A stretch of 64,000 nt of DNA, taken from contig NC_132971.1 of the NCBI RefSeq assembly GCF_047496725.1, positions 7,530,001-7,594,000 on the forward strand, read 5' to 3'. The notes under the pieces are model-generated. The model was not told the origin of the DNA. It made no database searches and saw only the letters and a program-made list of their open reading frames with translations. The stretch comes from Anoplolepis gracilipes. Taxonomy: Eukaryota; Arthropoda; Insecta; Hymenoptera; Formicidae. Positions 23,476-34,200 of this stretch are shown piece after piece; the first letter of the stretch is position 1; the number at the start of each line of letters is the position of its first letter. The position numbers were made by a program, and so were the translations under genes.

Positions 23476-24340
23476 TTGTTGAGAAAATTTAAAGACAGAT
23501 GTCCAAAGATACATACAACAATGCTTACAATATCAACTCAAGAAATTTGTTCGAGTCTAAACCAAACAATCAAACCTGTAATAATAATTACAAATACACC
23601 AAGCTGTTCCTTTGACAAGGTCGCTGTGGATAAGACCATTACTAATTATAAGAATTAAAAGAACAATAAATACATTTAAACTTGATGAATTAACTAAATT
23701 TTGCATGGGAATACCATTACCGAATAAAACTTTCGAAATTATAGCAGAAGCATTCGTAGATTGATTTATCTGTGTACTTGGAGCATCAAAGGCGATATTA
23801 ACAGACCAAAGACGAAATTTCATTAGCGATTTAATGAAAAAGGTTGCTAAACTATTCAAAATTTGCAAATTTCGTACAGCAGTTTTTCATCCCCAATCAA
23901 ACGAATCGTTAGAAAAATCACATCACGCATTGGGAGAATATATTAAACGATACGCAAACGAACAAAAACGATGGGACAGATAGATCACAAATGTTTAATT
24001 ATAATACCAGGTTACACGAAGCAACCAAACACATTGCATATGAATTAGTTTTTGGCAAAATAGCAAGAATCCCATCGAATAAACCGCTCGCTTCGGGAGA
24101 TATTAAATTATTAAATGACGAATATTTAATAAATCTTGTCACACAACTGCACACTACATACAATCCAAGGAAATGCGCGTGATAATGTTATTCAAGCTAA
24201 AATCAAATACAAAAATTATTACGATAAAAAAATTAACCCACAAATCTTTAAACCAGGAGATCAAATATTTTTGTTAAAGGGTCCAAAATTAGATAAATTT
24301 GGCGATCAATATACCAGTCCTCACAATAAGTTCTAGAGAT
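23476..24340 (+). pseudogene. Integrase remnant of element 2
   Basis: This is the gypsy-type integrase. An upstream Cys-containing piece (RCPKIHTT) is followed by a PSCSFDKVAVD phrase and an ICVLGA phrase. Next comes a decayed TDQ-like second Asp site. FNYNTRLHEATKHIAYELVFGKIARIPS and a K.GDQIFLLKGPK phrase belong to the C-terminal part. It has several frameshifts and stops. It retains slightly more of the integrase N-terminus than element 1, so the two deletions of upstream pol have different endpoints. Confidence 0.7.
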
Positions 24341-24456
24341 ATTAAACAAAAGTAATATAAAAATTAAAATAAAAAAGAATAGCCAAATCATACATCCTAA
24401 TCGCTTACGAATTTTATACATCAAATCTAATATCCAAAAATAATGTAAAATTTCAG

Positions 24457-26580
24457 ATGAACTCCAGACTTAGAGGGATAATCACGATAACAATAGTGTT
24501 AACAATTAAAATTTATCAAACACACGGAATAATAGGATACGATTGTGGAGCTTCCTCGCCAAATTTAACTACTTTATCATTACTAAATATCGACGAATGT
24601 GACATTTCGCTCAAAAATGTCAGCCGCAGTCAAGTATATGTACAATTATTACAAATTAACGAATTCAAGTCTGTAAAAGTAATACAATGTAAGGTCGAAA
24701 TTGACAGAATAATCAAGTACTGCGGAATGTTCTCTCACACTTCAAACGTACAGTACGGAAAATATGCTTACATAGAAGAAATATCTCATGAAACTTGTAA
24801 AAAAATGCATAACTACGGTACTTATAAAGTGAGAAACATTTACATAACTGATCTAAAATCTAATCAGACAGTAACACGGCCAATAACACTCGCGGGTACA
24901 GTGACTAACAACGGAGACTGTGATGGAACAACATACTCTGACCCGTATGGAACTTGGGACAACGTGATCGTACTTGCAAATATAAAAATCACATTACAGG
25001 ACTACACCGCCAACGTACAAATAAACACTAACCGTGTACAACTCAGATCCGGCGTACAATGCAAATTTAACTCCATGCACTGCGTAGATATAGAAGGAGG
25101 TAATACTTACTGGGATCCCTTACCCACCGATACCTGCGAATTATCTAAATATGATATTCTATATGACGGATATGCAGACAAAATAATGGATAACGACGAA
25201 GAACATCCTCAAAAAATTTACTCCGTAGTTGCACAGAACATGACTTTTGCATTAACTAGCAAAGAAAACTACATTGTTTGTAACCATTCACTTGTACGAA
25301 CCGAACATCCTAAATTACTAATCTTTGAAGCAAAACGCGGTCTTAATATCTTTAAAAAAAATTCTCACACCTCAAATTTTGATATCTTTACATATATGAA
25401 TTCCAAATTCGTGTATGTAGAAAGACACATTCACACTCAAATAAACGATCTCTATAGAAATATATTATTACATCAATGCAATTTAGAACGACGAATATTA
25501 CAAAATGCGCTAGCAATAGCTACTCAAGCTCCAGACATTTTTGCTTATCATCTAATGAAAGAGCCTGGATACATGGCTCTCCGAGCAGGAGAAGTAATCC
25601 ACATAATAAAATGTATACCAGTTGAAGTAAAAGTAGCACGAACAAAAGACTGTTATGATGAATTACCCGTAATCCGAGACAACAAAATGTATTTTTTAAC
25701 ACCTCAAACTCATGTACTAATACAACAAGGAACACAAGCCACGTGCAGTCCACTCGCACCTATCATGTATCTCTTAGAAGATTCATGGTATAAATTTATA
25801 CCTACTCCAATAGAGATGCTGCCTCCAACTGTCATGAAACCATTAACTAAACCTACCTGGAAATATATAAATCTAGGCTCACTTGTTAACAGTGGCATAT
25901 ATTCCGAAAAGGAGTTGGAAGACCTCAGAGATCATGTAATGTTCCCAGCTGAACGATCTTCAGTGCTTGATACTGTAGCAGGGGGAATAATGGGAAAACC
26001 TGCTTCTTTACAAACAGGTTCTATCTCTAACATCTGGGACCAAATATCAATAGAAAAAATAGTTCTTTCCGCATGGACAGAATTCTGTAATAAATTTTTC
26101 ATCTTTGGTAATATAAGCGCCGGACTAGTCGCAATTTATTCAATCATGCAAGTCTTCAAATTAATATTAAATACAGTCGTACACGGATATGTTTTACATG
26201 ACGTGTATGGATGGTCAATACATTTACTTGGAGCTATCTGGGATTCGCTCACTCGTCTCTTATTACACCTGAGAGCACGGAAACAGCACCAACAACTAAG
26301 CGCGTCACCGAAAAACCATAATATAAAATTAAACGCAACATATTTTCTTCTTCCTCAGAATAACCATAGTTTAAACAACATAAAATTAAACAAAATACGT
26401 CCTCCTCCTCCTCCTCCTCCTCCTCCTCCTCCTCCTCCCCCGAAAAATCATAATTCAAACAACAAAAAATTAAACACAGTTTGTCCTTCTTCATCCTCAG
26501 GAGAAAAATCCATTTTTCAACTTCAGTTTAGAGACGTTCTAGAAGAACTAAATTTCTGGTTAAACAGGCGAAACAAGTAA
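24457..26580 (+). CDS. env: Env-like glycoprotein of element 2 with Tudor-like tail
   Basis: This is an open frame of 707 aa. The ATG directly follows an ATTTCAG splice-acceptor-like sequence, as in element 1. It has a signal peptide (about residues 1-24, ending THG), a cysteine-rich ectodomain and C-terminal hydrophobic segments near residues 550-575 and 590-610. These match 10027-11934 closely, with the middle third (25300-25730) nearly identical. The tail then differs: a repeated PKNHN...KLN unit, a run of 14 prolines encoded by a (CCT)n microsatellite, and a final segment (about 26502-26577) reading FQLQFRDVLEELNFW then LNRR. That segment resembles the first part of the separate Tudor-like module of element 1. 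Either env and the module are naturally joined, or an env stop has been lost. The protein probably acts in membrane fusion and entry. Confidence 0.8.
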   Translation: MNSRLRGIITITIVLTIKIYQTHGIIGYDCGASSPNLTTLSLLNIDECDISLKNVSRSQVYVQLLQINEFKSVKVIQCKVEIDRIIKYCGMFSHTSNVQYGKYAYIEEISHETCKKMHNYGTYKVRNIYITDLKSNQTVTRPITLAGTVTNNGDCDGTTYSDPYGTWDNVIVLANIKITLQDYTANVQINTNRVQLRSGVQCKFNSMHCVDIEGGNTYWDPLPTDTCELSKYDILYDGYADKIMDNDEEHPQKIYSVVAQNMTFALTSKENYIVCNHSLVRTEHPKLLIFEAKRGLNIFKKNSHTSNFDIFTYMNSKFVYVERHIHTQINDLYRNILLHQCNLERRILQNALAIATQAPDIFAYHLMKEPGYMALRAGEVIHIIKCIPVEVKVARTKDCYDELPVIRDNKMYFLTPQTHVLIQQGTQATCSPLAPIMYLLEDSWYKFIPTPIEMLPPTVMKPLTKPTWKYINLGSLVNSGIYSEKELEDLRDHVMFPAERSSVLDTVAGGIMGKPASLQTGSISNIWDQISIEKIVLSAWTEFCNKFFIFGNISAGLVAIYSIMQVFKLILNTVVHGYVLHDVYGWSIHLLGAIWDSLTRLLLHLRARKQHQQLSASPKNHNIKLNATYFLLPQNNHSLNNIKLNKIRPPPPPPPPPPPPPPKNHNSNNKKLNTVCPSSSSGEKSIFQLQFRDVLEELNFWLNRRNK

Positions 26581-27000
26581 TTATTACCTCCACTGTTTTC
26601 CCGATTATAACTTATTGTTAAATAAAAACAAACCAGTTGCTGTCAAAATGAAAAATAATTGGCAACGCGGACTCATTATAGAAATAAACAAGAACTAGAG
26701 ATCTGAAGACAGCCTGTTTCTATGAGGCAAATCTACATTTTTGAAAACCGATTCGAGGAACTGTCCTGGCGGAACATCAAATACTGTTTGGCACACATGA
26801 GCCTTTGCCTACAACGATAAAATGGCTCGACAAATCAAGAGAATTGTGCAAGATCTTAGCGGAACATCAAGAAAGACGGATGAAGATAATCCATTTTTTC
26901 GGTGAAAAAGACGCTATGGTAAAAGTAATCGTATATAATTAAAATAATGACGAAGCTAACAACGAGACTCGTTCATATGACTAGGACATGCTCAGCTTAG
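26502..27000 (+). pseudogene. Tudor-like module of element 2 (decayed)
   Basis: The first piece is fused to the env frame (to 26577). After the stop come VAVKMKNNWQRGLII at about 26638-26682, RQIYIFENRFEELSW at about 26722-26766 and, one frame on, PLPTTIKWLDKSRELCKILA from about 26803. MVKVIVY and a DEANN phrase follow, up to 26965. The order and spacing equal those of 12186-12752. The barrel segment VKVALKD...VWRS seen in element 1 is deleted here. Several stops and frameshifts are present. Two independent copies showing the same order of segments support a real ancestral coding module. Confidence 0.55.
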
Positions 27001-27099
27001 CACTCAGGTCATTAAGAACGTGTTCCCTATTGTAAGATAAGACATATAATACTACATTGTACTAAACTGTAATACAAAAAAAAAGAGAAAAAAGAAAAA

Positions 27100-28661
27100 A
27101 AAATATATATAAAATACATCTATAAAATATAATACAAATATATAATACATAAAATACATATAAAATTAATAATAAGATAAAAAAGGAGATATTTTCTTTA
27201 CATTATTGATTATTACTAATAATATTACTAATATATATATATATTTATATGTATATACATGCATATTTGTGTGTGTTTTTTTAAACTTTTATGTCATATG
27301 CAGATAATGTCTTTTGTCTGATAAATTGTGGATAATATTTCAGAATAATCAATGTTTAGAAGCAGTTGAGAAGATTAGTCTCAGAACGAAAATAGTTGTA
27401 TAAACATGAATTCAGAAATGTCTTTTTCCGAGTTATAAGTACTTTTTGTTCATGACAAAATTTCATAAGAATATTTTACTAAAAAATTGCTGAAAATTAT
27501 TTCCTTTCGCTAATTTATTTAAATTCAACAATTTAAATTTCATGTTTTTTCTATTTATAATAATATTTCAATATTTCTCTTTTATAATATTTGTGTTGTT
27601 ATTACAATAATATTTAAAAAAATTATTATTTCGCGTAATAAATTCGAAATACTCTCAGAATTTTTAAATATCTTTGAGACTTTTATGATAAAAATTCATG
27701 TCGATATGAAAAAGTATTGTTTCAAAAGAATTTAGCATTTTTCTTTAACGAAGTGTTTTTGCCAAATTTTTGCAAATAAAAAATGTTTACAATTGAATAA
27801 GTATTTCTGTATTCAAAATTTTACATAACCTTCTTCTTTCTTTCCATAAATAGAATATATGCCTACTTGGTCATTTATTTCTGAAACATCTTTACGATTG
27901 TATTTGTACCTGTTTGTATTCTTATGCTATATTTATTTTTAGTAATCCCAAAAAATGTCTTCTGTTTAATCCTAAATAAATTTTGTATATAATTTATTGT
28001 TTATATTTTATTTACCTGTTGCACTGGATACAGTGGATCTCTAGAACAGCATTATTTCTCTGATGGTCACAGGATTATTTCTTAGAGATTGAATAGATTC
28101 GACGATCGTCATGTTAATAGATGTTAAGTACTCTGGTTCGCTTAACACTGGGCCGGAGTAAAATCTTTTGATACAAAACCTAAAAATGTTAATAACAAAT
28201 TGAACAAATATTTTAACATAGTAGTAGTTAATATACTTATTTTAATCTTTTTCACAACCAATAATATTGGAATTATCGATTTACTTGCATAAGGCGTAAC
28301 ATATTATTACAAAAACGGATGTAAGAATTGAATTTCTATTATATATGTAAAGAGTTCTATTATATATGTAGAGAGTATTATATATGTAAGAGTTATATTC
28401 GCGATGCATTGTATTTATCTTTTGATTTATTATTCTGACAATTACTTCCTATATCGAATTTGGTATATATATTATTAGTTGATGATATCATAAAGCCTAA
28501 AAAAATTGATATTATTAATATTCTAATTCATAAATTGATAATTAATTAATTAATCAAACATGTGATTTTTAGACATAGCGTATATAATTGTCATAATAAT
28601 GAATTGTTAATTAATAATTAATTAAAAGCTCTAAGAACAGAACATATATATTCTGATACGT

Positions 28662-28720
<59 letters not shown>

Positions 28721-28930
28721 CGCATATTTTATACATACACAGCACATACAAATAAACACAAACAAAATGTTAAAAAAAGACGAGAGAAAGAAGGAAAAAG
28801 TTTTGGAGGTCGCTTTTTCTTCCCTCTTTCTTAATTAAATGCACATATAAATTTAATGCATCGTGAAAGGAAGAAATCTATTTCTTACTGCAAATGTTAT
28901 ATTTCTCCCCAACATTTGTCTAATTGTAAG
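27100..28930. other. Unexplained AT-rich span inside element 2
   Basis: I see no retroelement coding sequence. The span contains one exon-like unit at 28018-28172 on the minus strand (separate entry) and a long (TA)n run at about 28663-28719. It may be a nested insertion or host sequence left by a rearrangement. Confidence 0.4.
28018..28172 (-). pseudogene. Orphan exon-like unit
   Basis: On the minus strand an acceptor ACATTTTTAG leads into a frame reading FCIKRFYSGPVLSEPEYL, then TSINMTIVESIQSLRNN and TIREIMLF. This meets a stop (TAG), continues as RSTVSSAT and ends at a CAG-GTAAAT donor. Splice signals at both ends with a nearly open frame suggest a decayed or foreign exon. I do not recognise the protein and found no partner exon nearby. 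Confidence 0.35.
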
Positions 28931-28938
28931 GCCGGAAA

Positions 28939-29172
28939 GGTTATATTATCCCGACTTCACGATTCCATCCTTTTGAGGAGTGACCGCCTAAATGATAATA
29001 GATGTAACAAATCACAAATTTTGACATATAATTTCAGATCTACTGAAAAACGGGAACAGACTTTCAGACTAATAATTCTAAATAATAGAAGTACTGACAA
29101 TAATTCTAATAATTAAAAGAAATTTAATCAAAACTGTAGATAGAAATATCAACGCATCATAAAATATAGATA
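28939..29172 (+). repeat. Distal LTR fragment of element 2
   Basis: This aligns with 22299-22510 (TTATAT.ATCCC, AGTGACCG..TGAATG.TAATAGAT, ACATATAATTTC phrases). It is cut off where duplicated block X' begins, so the LTR is truncated. Confidence 0.65.
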
Positions 29173-30190
29173 ACAATCTTAGATAATTTTACCTATTATG
29201 CTATGTATGATTTCATTTTCAGGTAATTCAATATGTTCATCGTAAAATAGTTTGTAACATTCACGTTTCCAGCATCTTTCTTTATTGTTAACAAACGTGT
29301 ATACACCAATTATAAATTCAACGATCATTAAAGAACAAATAGAAAAAGTAATATAATAGAATAACTATTTTAACTTGTTATTTTATATCGCCTTTTTTTA
29401 TGACTCCACTTTAATACTACGTAAAATACACAGTCCTACGCACGAATATGAAAAACGAAGCATAAATCTAGATTTTAAGTACGAAAAATGAAGTTCCTTT
29501 TTACAAAAAGAAATTCAGCCATCAGTCATGGATCTCGAATTCCTGGTTTTGTCTATTAATTATTTAAATAAAACATACATGTATAAGTTTAGGATCTTTT
29601 TTTTGAAAGTAGCAGCTGCGAACTTTATCTATATCACAGACCTCTATATGTATATATAGACTGCTAATAGCGATATATGTTAGTGTTAATAAGTACGAAA
29701 AATGAAGTTCCTTTTTACAGAAAGAAATTCAGCCATCAGTCATGGATCTCAAATTCCTGGTTTTGTCTATTAATTATTTAAATAAAACATACATGTATAA
29801 GTTTAGGATCTTTTTTTTGAAAGTAGCAGCTGCGAACTTTATCTATATCACAGACCTCTATATGTATATATAGACTGCTAATAGCGATATATGTTAGTGT
29901 TAGTAGTGTAATAAGAATTTCTTAATGTGTGTAAGAATTTTTACACTTATTAATATATGTATATGTTTACATTCAATCTAATTGTAAATAATGACTTCAT
30001 CTAATTGTAAGATATAGACTGTTAGCAGTCTAGTATAATATATACAAGTCTGCGATCTACACATACTCTGACTTATAACAAAAAATTCGGAAAAATAAAC
30101 TCCTTTTGTAATTTAAATCTTACTCTATGATAGTCTATGTAGATTTTTGCGAAATAAATAAATCATAATACTTTTGTTAAAAGTATTTTA
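29165..30190. repeat. Duplicated block X' with a 214-bp tandem copy
   Basis: This block pairs with 5485-6160. Within it, the unit starting AAGTACGAAAAATGAAG at 29477 is repeated from 29691 with a period of 214 bp and only a few differences, ending near 29905. Such near-identity points to a recent tandem duplication. No open frame of interest is seen. Confidence 0.8.
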
Positions 30191-31022
30191 TATCTTATCG
30201 TTTTTTCTTTTTGACAGTTGAGTTCCGAAATATAACAACCGGTTCTTTTCTAAGGAATATAACTTCTTTAACGAATATAAGAAAATGAATATAAGACAAA
30301 TATAAAAAAAATATATGTTTTTTATTTTTATTTAAACTTTAATATATCCAATATCAGAGAGAACGGTTTTAACTCTATTTCTAATAGATAAAAGACAAAA
30401 TAATAGCAATATTAAAATACTGTTCAAATTATTTTGTTAAAATAATATTGTCTTTACATTATTTAACAGCTGAATAGCTTTAAGCGATAATCGATACAAG
30501 ATACGAATATTTTTTAATGACATAGCAATGGAGTATTGTATGTGTTCTGACGTATACAATTTATGTAAAAATATAGAAATAGAAATAATATGCGAGAAAT
30601 TTTATATTTGCATGGCACAGCTTATGAAAAAGCTTTACTTGCATTCGCACGATATTAATAATAAAGGATAATAATGTATGTACATGATTATAATAATATA
30701 TGCAAATAAAAACCTTATAAATACTTTTGAAATGTTAAATTACATTTATCTATATCTAAAATGATATAATAATTTATTTTATTTATAATTATATATTATA
30801 CACATAAATACGTAAAATATGCGATGTACTAAAAATGCAACATATTATGAAAATCATGGAGTAAAATTCTATTTCTTTATAGTAGTTTTATTATTTTTTC
30901 AAGTTATTATTATATTATTATCATAATATTTTACAAATATTAATTTCTAATAATTTCTAATTACAAAAGTGATAATTATTTTCTACATTTGTAAATAAGA
31001 AATTCATACCTACACATAAATT

Positions 31023-31078
<56 letters not shown>

Positions 31079-31141
31079 AAAATATATATGTGCATGCGTG
31101 CGTGCGTGTGCGTACGTGTGCGTGTGCGTGTGTGTGCGTGC

Positions 31142-31183
<42 letters not shown>

Positions 31184-31245
31184 TTATTGTTGAGTAATAC
31201 TATTTCACACACATTATCACACATTAATAATTTATTTCTGTATTC
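30191..31245. other. 3' flank of the phosphatase gene with (TA)n/(TG)n tracts
   Basis: I see no gene. The span contains (TA)n at about 31026-31074, a GT/GC-rich stretch at 31087-31142 and (TA)n at 31143-31178. A minus-strand AATAAA at 31231-31236, ten bases past the stop codon, is probably too close to be the main polyadenylation signal. Confidence 0.5.
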
Positions 31246-34200
31246 TTATAAGAAATTCGCATAAGTTTCAAAATACTGCAAATATGTCACTGCGGCATCG
31301 TACAGAAATTCCAGATGTTCCTAAAAATTAAGTTAAAATCCTGATTTATACACATATATTTACTTATACATTTCAATTTTGTTAGAATTTATTTATATGA
31401 ATTTTGTCAATTTGTACGCGCAAACATGAACATGACTGACAATTCTGTATCAAGTGAAACTTTCTTATTATTTGGGTAAATATTTCTTTTTGCTAAAAAA
31501 TGGCTATATTACCAGAGATTGAACAAAGTCTGGTCTCGATCGTCTAACAGCTCGTACTGCCAAACAAACATCGCATTCTCTTTCAACTGCCATTCGTTCC
31601 AGAAGAAAGCTCAACGCTAAATAAAGACCGCATCCAGTTACTCCATCACTGAAAAATAATTGTTTTTCGTTTAATAAATGTTCTGTGAGCTGTTATTCCA
31701 AAAAGATAATTTTATAGATTATTTGTATTTTACAATTTATTACTTATTATTAAGTGATTTTTTTTCAGATGAAAGTGAGGTAAATGTGAATAAAAAAAGA
31801 TATTTTTATTTCCTAAAAAAACATAATTTAATAATTAATGATAATTTAATAATAATTATTGCTAATTGTTTCTTTCCTAAATTATTAATAACAATATTTT
31901 ACTGGCAAAGCGTCACAGTCGGTCCGTCGCTTCTCGCGATTCTTTCTGAAGCTTGCCAAAGTGTCACCATCGTCATTACCGATGGTGGTGGTTGATTCCT
32001 CCCTGATTTCCACTCCGTTAAACATAATATAGTCACAAGTTGCTCTCTCGAGGGTTTCTATGATAAATTGTTGTCACACTGAATAAATAACGGCGTATTA
32101 AAAGTATTAAGTTCGTTCATCGAATTGACCTACCTCCGAATTATCAATAAGTAGCAGTTTCTGTGCTGTATAATACTCAAATTCCACGATTTCCTTTGCT
32201 GTAATGTTCAGGTATGGCGTCGGTTTAAACTCGCCGCTCATAGGAGCGATCATACAGCAAGTCTAGCAATGCAAAAATTGATAATCATATTAATTAATTA
32301 ATTGTTATAACATTGATAATAATATAATATTAATCTTGGTATGATTACATCTTATGACCGTCTCAATTAATCGTGATTTCTATATAATTAAGTAATATAA
32401 TAAGATTAAAATATAAAAAAAACAAACATATTTTAGTAAAAAACTATACAGTTTATATTTTGCAAATATGTATTCGTTAGATGATATATAATATAAAGAA
32501 ATGTAAAAAATATTGCTCGTACAGGATCCTGAAGATCAGGTGGTTGTAACATGAGAATGAGTTCTACTTTAAACTCCGCAATCATTCGCCAGAAATCATT
32601 AATTGTTGAGGGCATGGGAAGCTGTGTGGCTAGATATTGACTCTGAAGTCTTACTCCATCTACGTAAACGGCAGACAAATAATCACTGTCCTCATCCGAT
32701 GCCGGATATCTTTTCAAATATATTCTGCTCACTTTATCTGTAAAATAAAATAAATCTTTCCTTCACATTTAATGTTGACAGTAAATATTTATATTCAGTT
32801 ATAAATAATATTAATTTTTTTAACCGTTAATTACAGAATTTCATATTTTTATGTTTTTTCCATGAAATTGACATGAAATACATATTTCAATTTAAATTTG
32901 AGAGAATAGTATTTGTAAAAATAATTTCTTACATACTCTGCTGGATATATGCAAACCTGAAATCAGTTCTGGAAATCTGTTTTTGGCACGGTTACGTTCT
33001 GATAAGGACGGTGGAGATGTAAATTGTCGCAGAGCTTCGTCCTGCCACGCAATGTTCTGTAATCTACGAATGATCAAATTTCAAATTTTTCATAACACAT
33101 TTTAATTAACACAAAAACCTATAAATATCGATGTTCAATTTTTAAGAAATATACCTTTGCTGTTGAACCAATAATTGTTTTTTTAACTCTTTGATTCGCG
33201 TCGGTAATAGATCGTTACATGGTAATGTGGTCGGAATGGAAAGCAAACATTCTACCAATGTTAAATGTGCTAACAGGTATTGTTGTTTGTTATCCACCAT
33301 ATTAGCTCTCTCGTTTCTAATGGATGCCGTTTCAGCAAATACATCGACTACCTGAATAATTTTGTTTTCGTCGAATTATAATCTTTCGTATCATTTACAT
33401 AATTAAAAAAAAATTTAATTCGGTTTATCGATGCGAACAATTATTAAATTTAAATTATGTAAGCGTCAGGATATACGTATAAGTAAGCAGGGAAAATACG
33501 ATAGTATGGAGTGGTGTGGTTAAATGGTAAAGTGATTGTAACCTGAGAGAGAAGTCTTAGGATCGAGTCAAAAAGAAAATTTTAACTTTATCTTTACCCC
33601 TTCGGCCGCTGCTCGATGAAGACAAATGTCGCATAGAATGATGGTGCCGGTTCTTCCAACACCGGCGCTGCAATGGACCACTACGGGTCCATTTCCAGGT
33701 GATGTCGCCAACAGTTTCTTCAGATACGTGACTACGGAATGAGTGTATAACGGTACACCGTGGTCCGGCCAGGCCGTGTAATGCAAATGCTCTATCTGTT
33801 ATTGACATACGTATTTAATAAAAATTATCGTGATATTGATTAAAGATAAGAAAATACCTTTCGAATCTCATTTCCGCAGTTGACTTCAAACATTCTGAAG
33901 CAATAATCAGCGAAAACGTTGTGCTTTGCGTTTGACACGCTAATGTCCCCGTACTTCTTCTTCTTACCAATGTCCGGCCAATATTGCTCGCATTTTGTCT
34001 ACAAAATTTAAAAGCTAAATTGCTTAATTATAAAGGCTAGGTAAAAATAAATATTAACTTTTATTTGTTTTGTCATCCTTTATGATATTCATAAATCTTA
34101 TGTAAACTTTATTTTAAAAGTTTTCGTGTTGTTGTATAAAATTGAAATATGTTTATAAAGTGAGCAAAAAAAGCTTACCTTTCCATTTTCGATCACGTTT

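Larger units (their letters stand above)
22299..29172 (+). mobile_element. Gypsy-like retrovirus-type element 2 (defective)
   Basis: This element belongs to the same family as element 1: LTR, short gag-like remnant, integrase remnant, open env and a decayed Tudor-like module, with a partial LTR at the far end (28939-29172). The LTR and pol sequences differ from element 1 enough to be a separate insertion. As in element 1, protease and reverse transcriptase are absent. About 1.8 kb between the A-rich tract at 27078-27105 and the distal LTR piece is not explained by the element itself. Confidence 0.7.

Noticed and set aside
26249..26494. Minus-strand frame with a long glutamate run opposite the env tail.
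   Set aside because: It is the antisense reading of the (CCT)n proline tract and has no independent support.
30976..31224. Open frame rich in Tyr-Ile and Thr-His.
   Set aside because: It is a translation of (TA)n and (GT)n microsatellites.
33505..33572. Possible tRNA gene in a phosphatase intron.
   Set aside because: Only box-like phrases are visible and the stems do not pair well; kept only as a weak SINE-like fragment.
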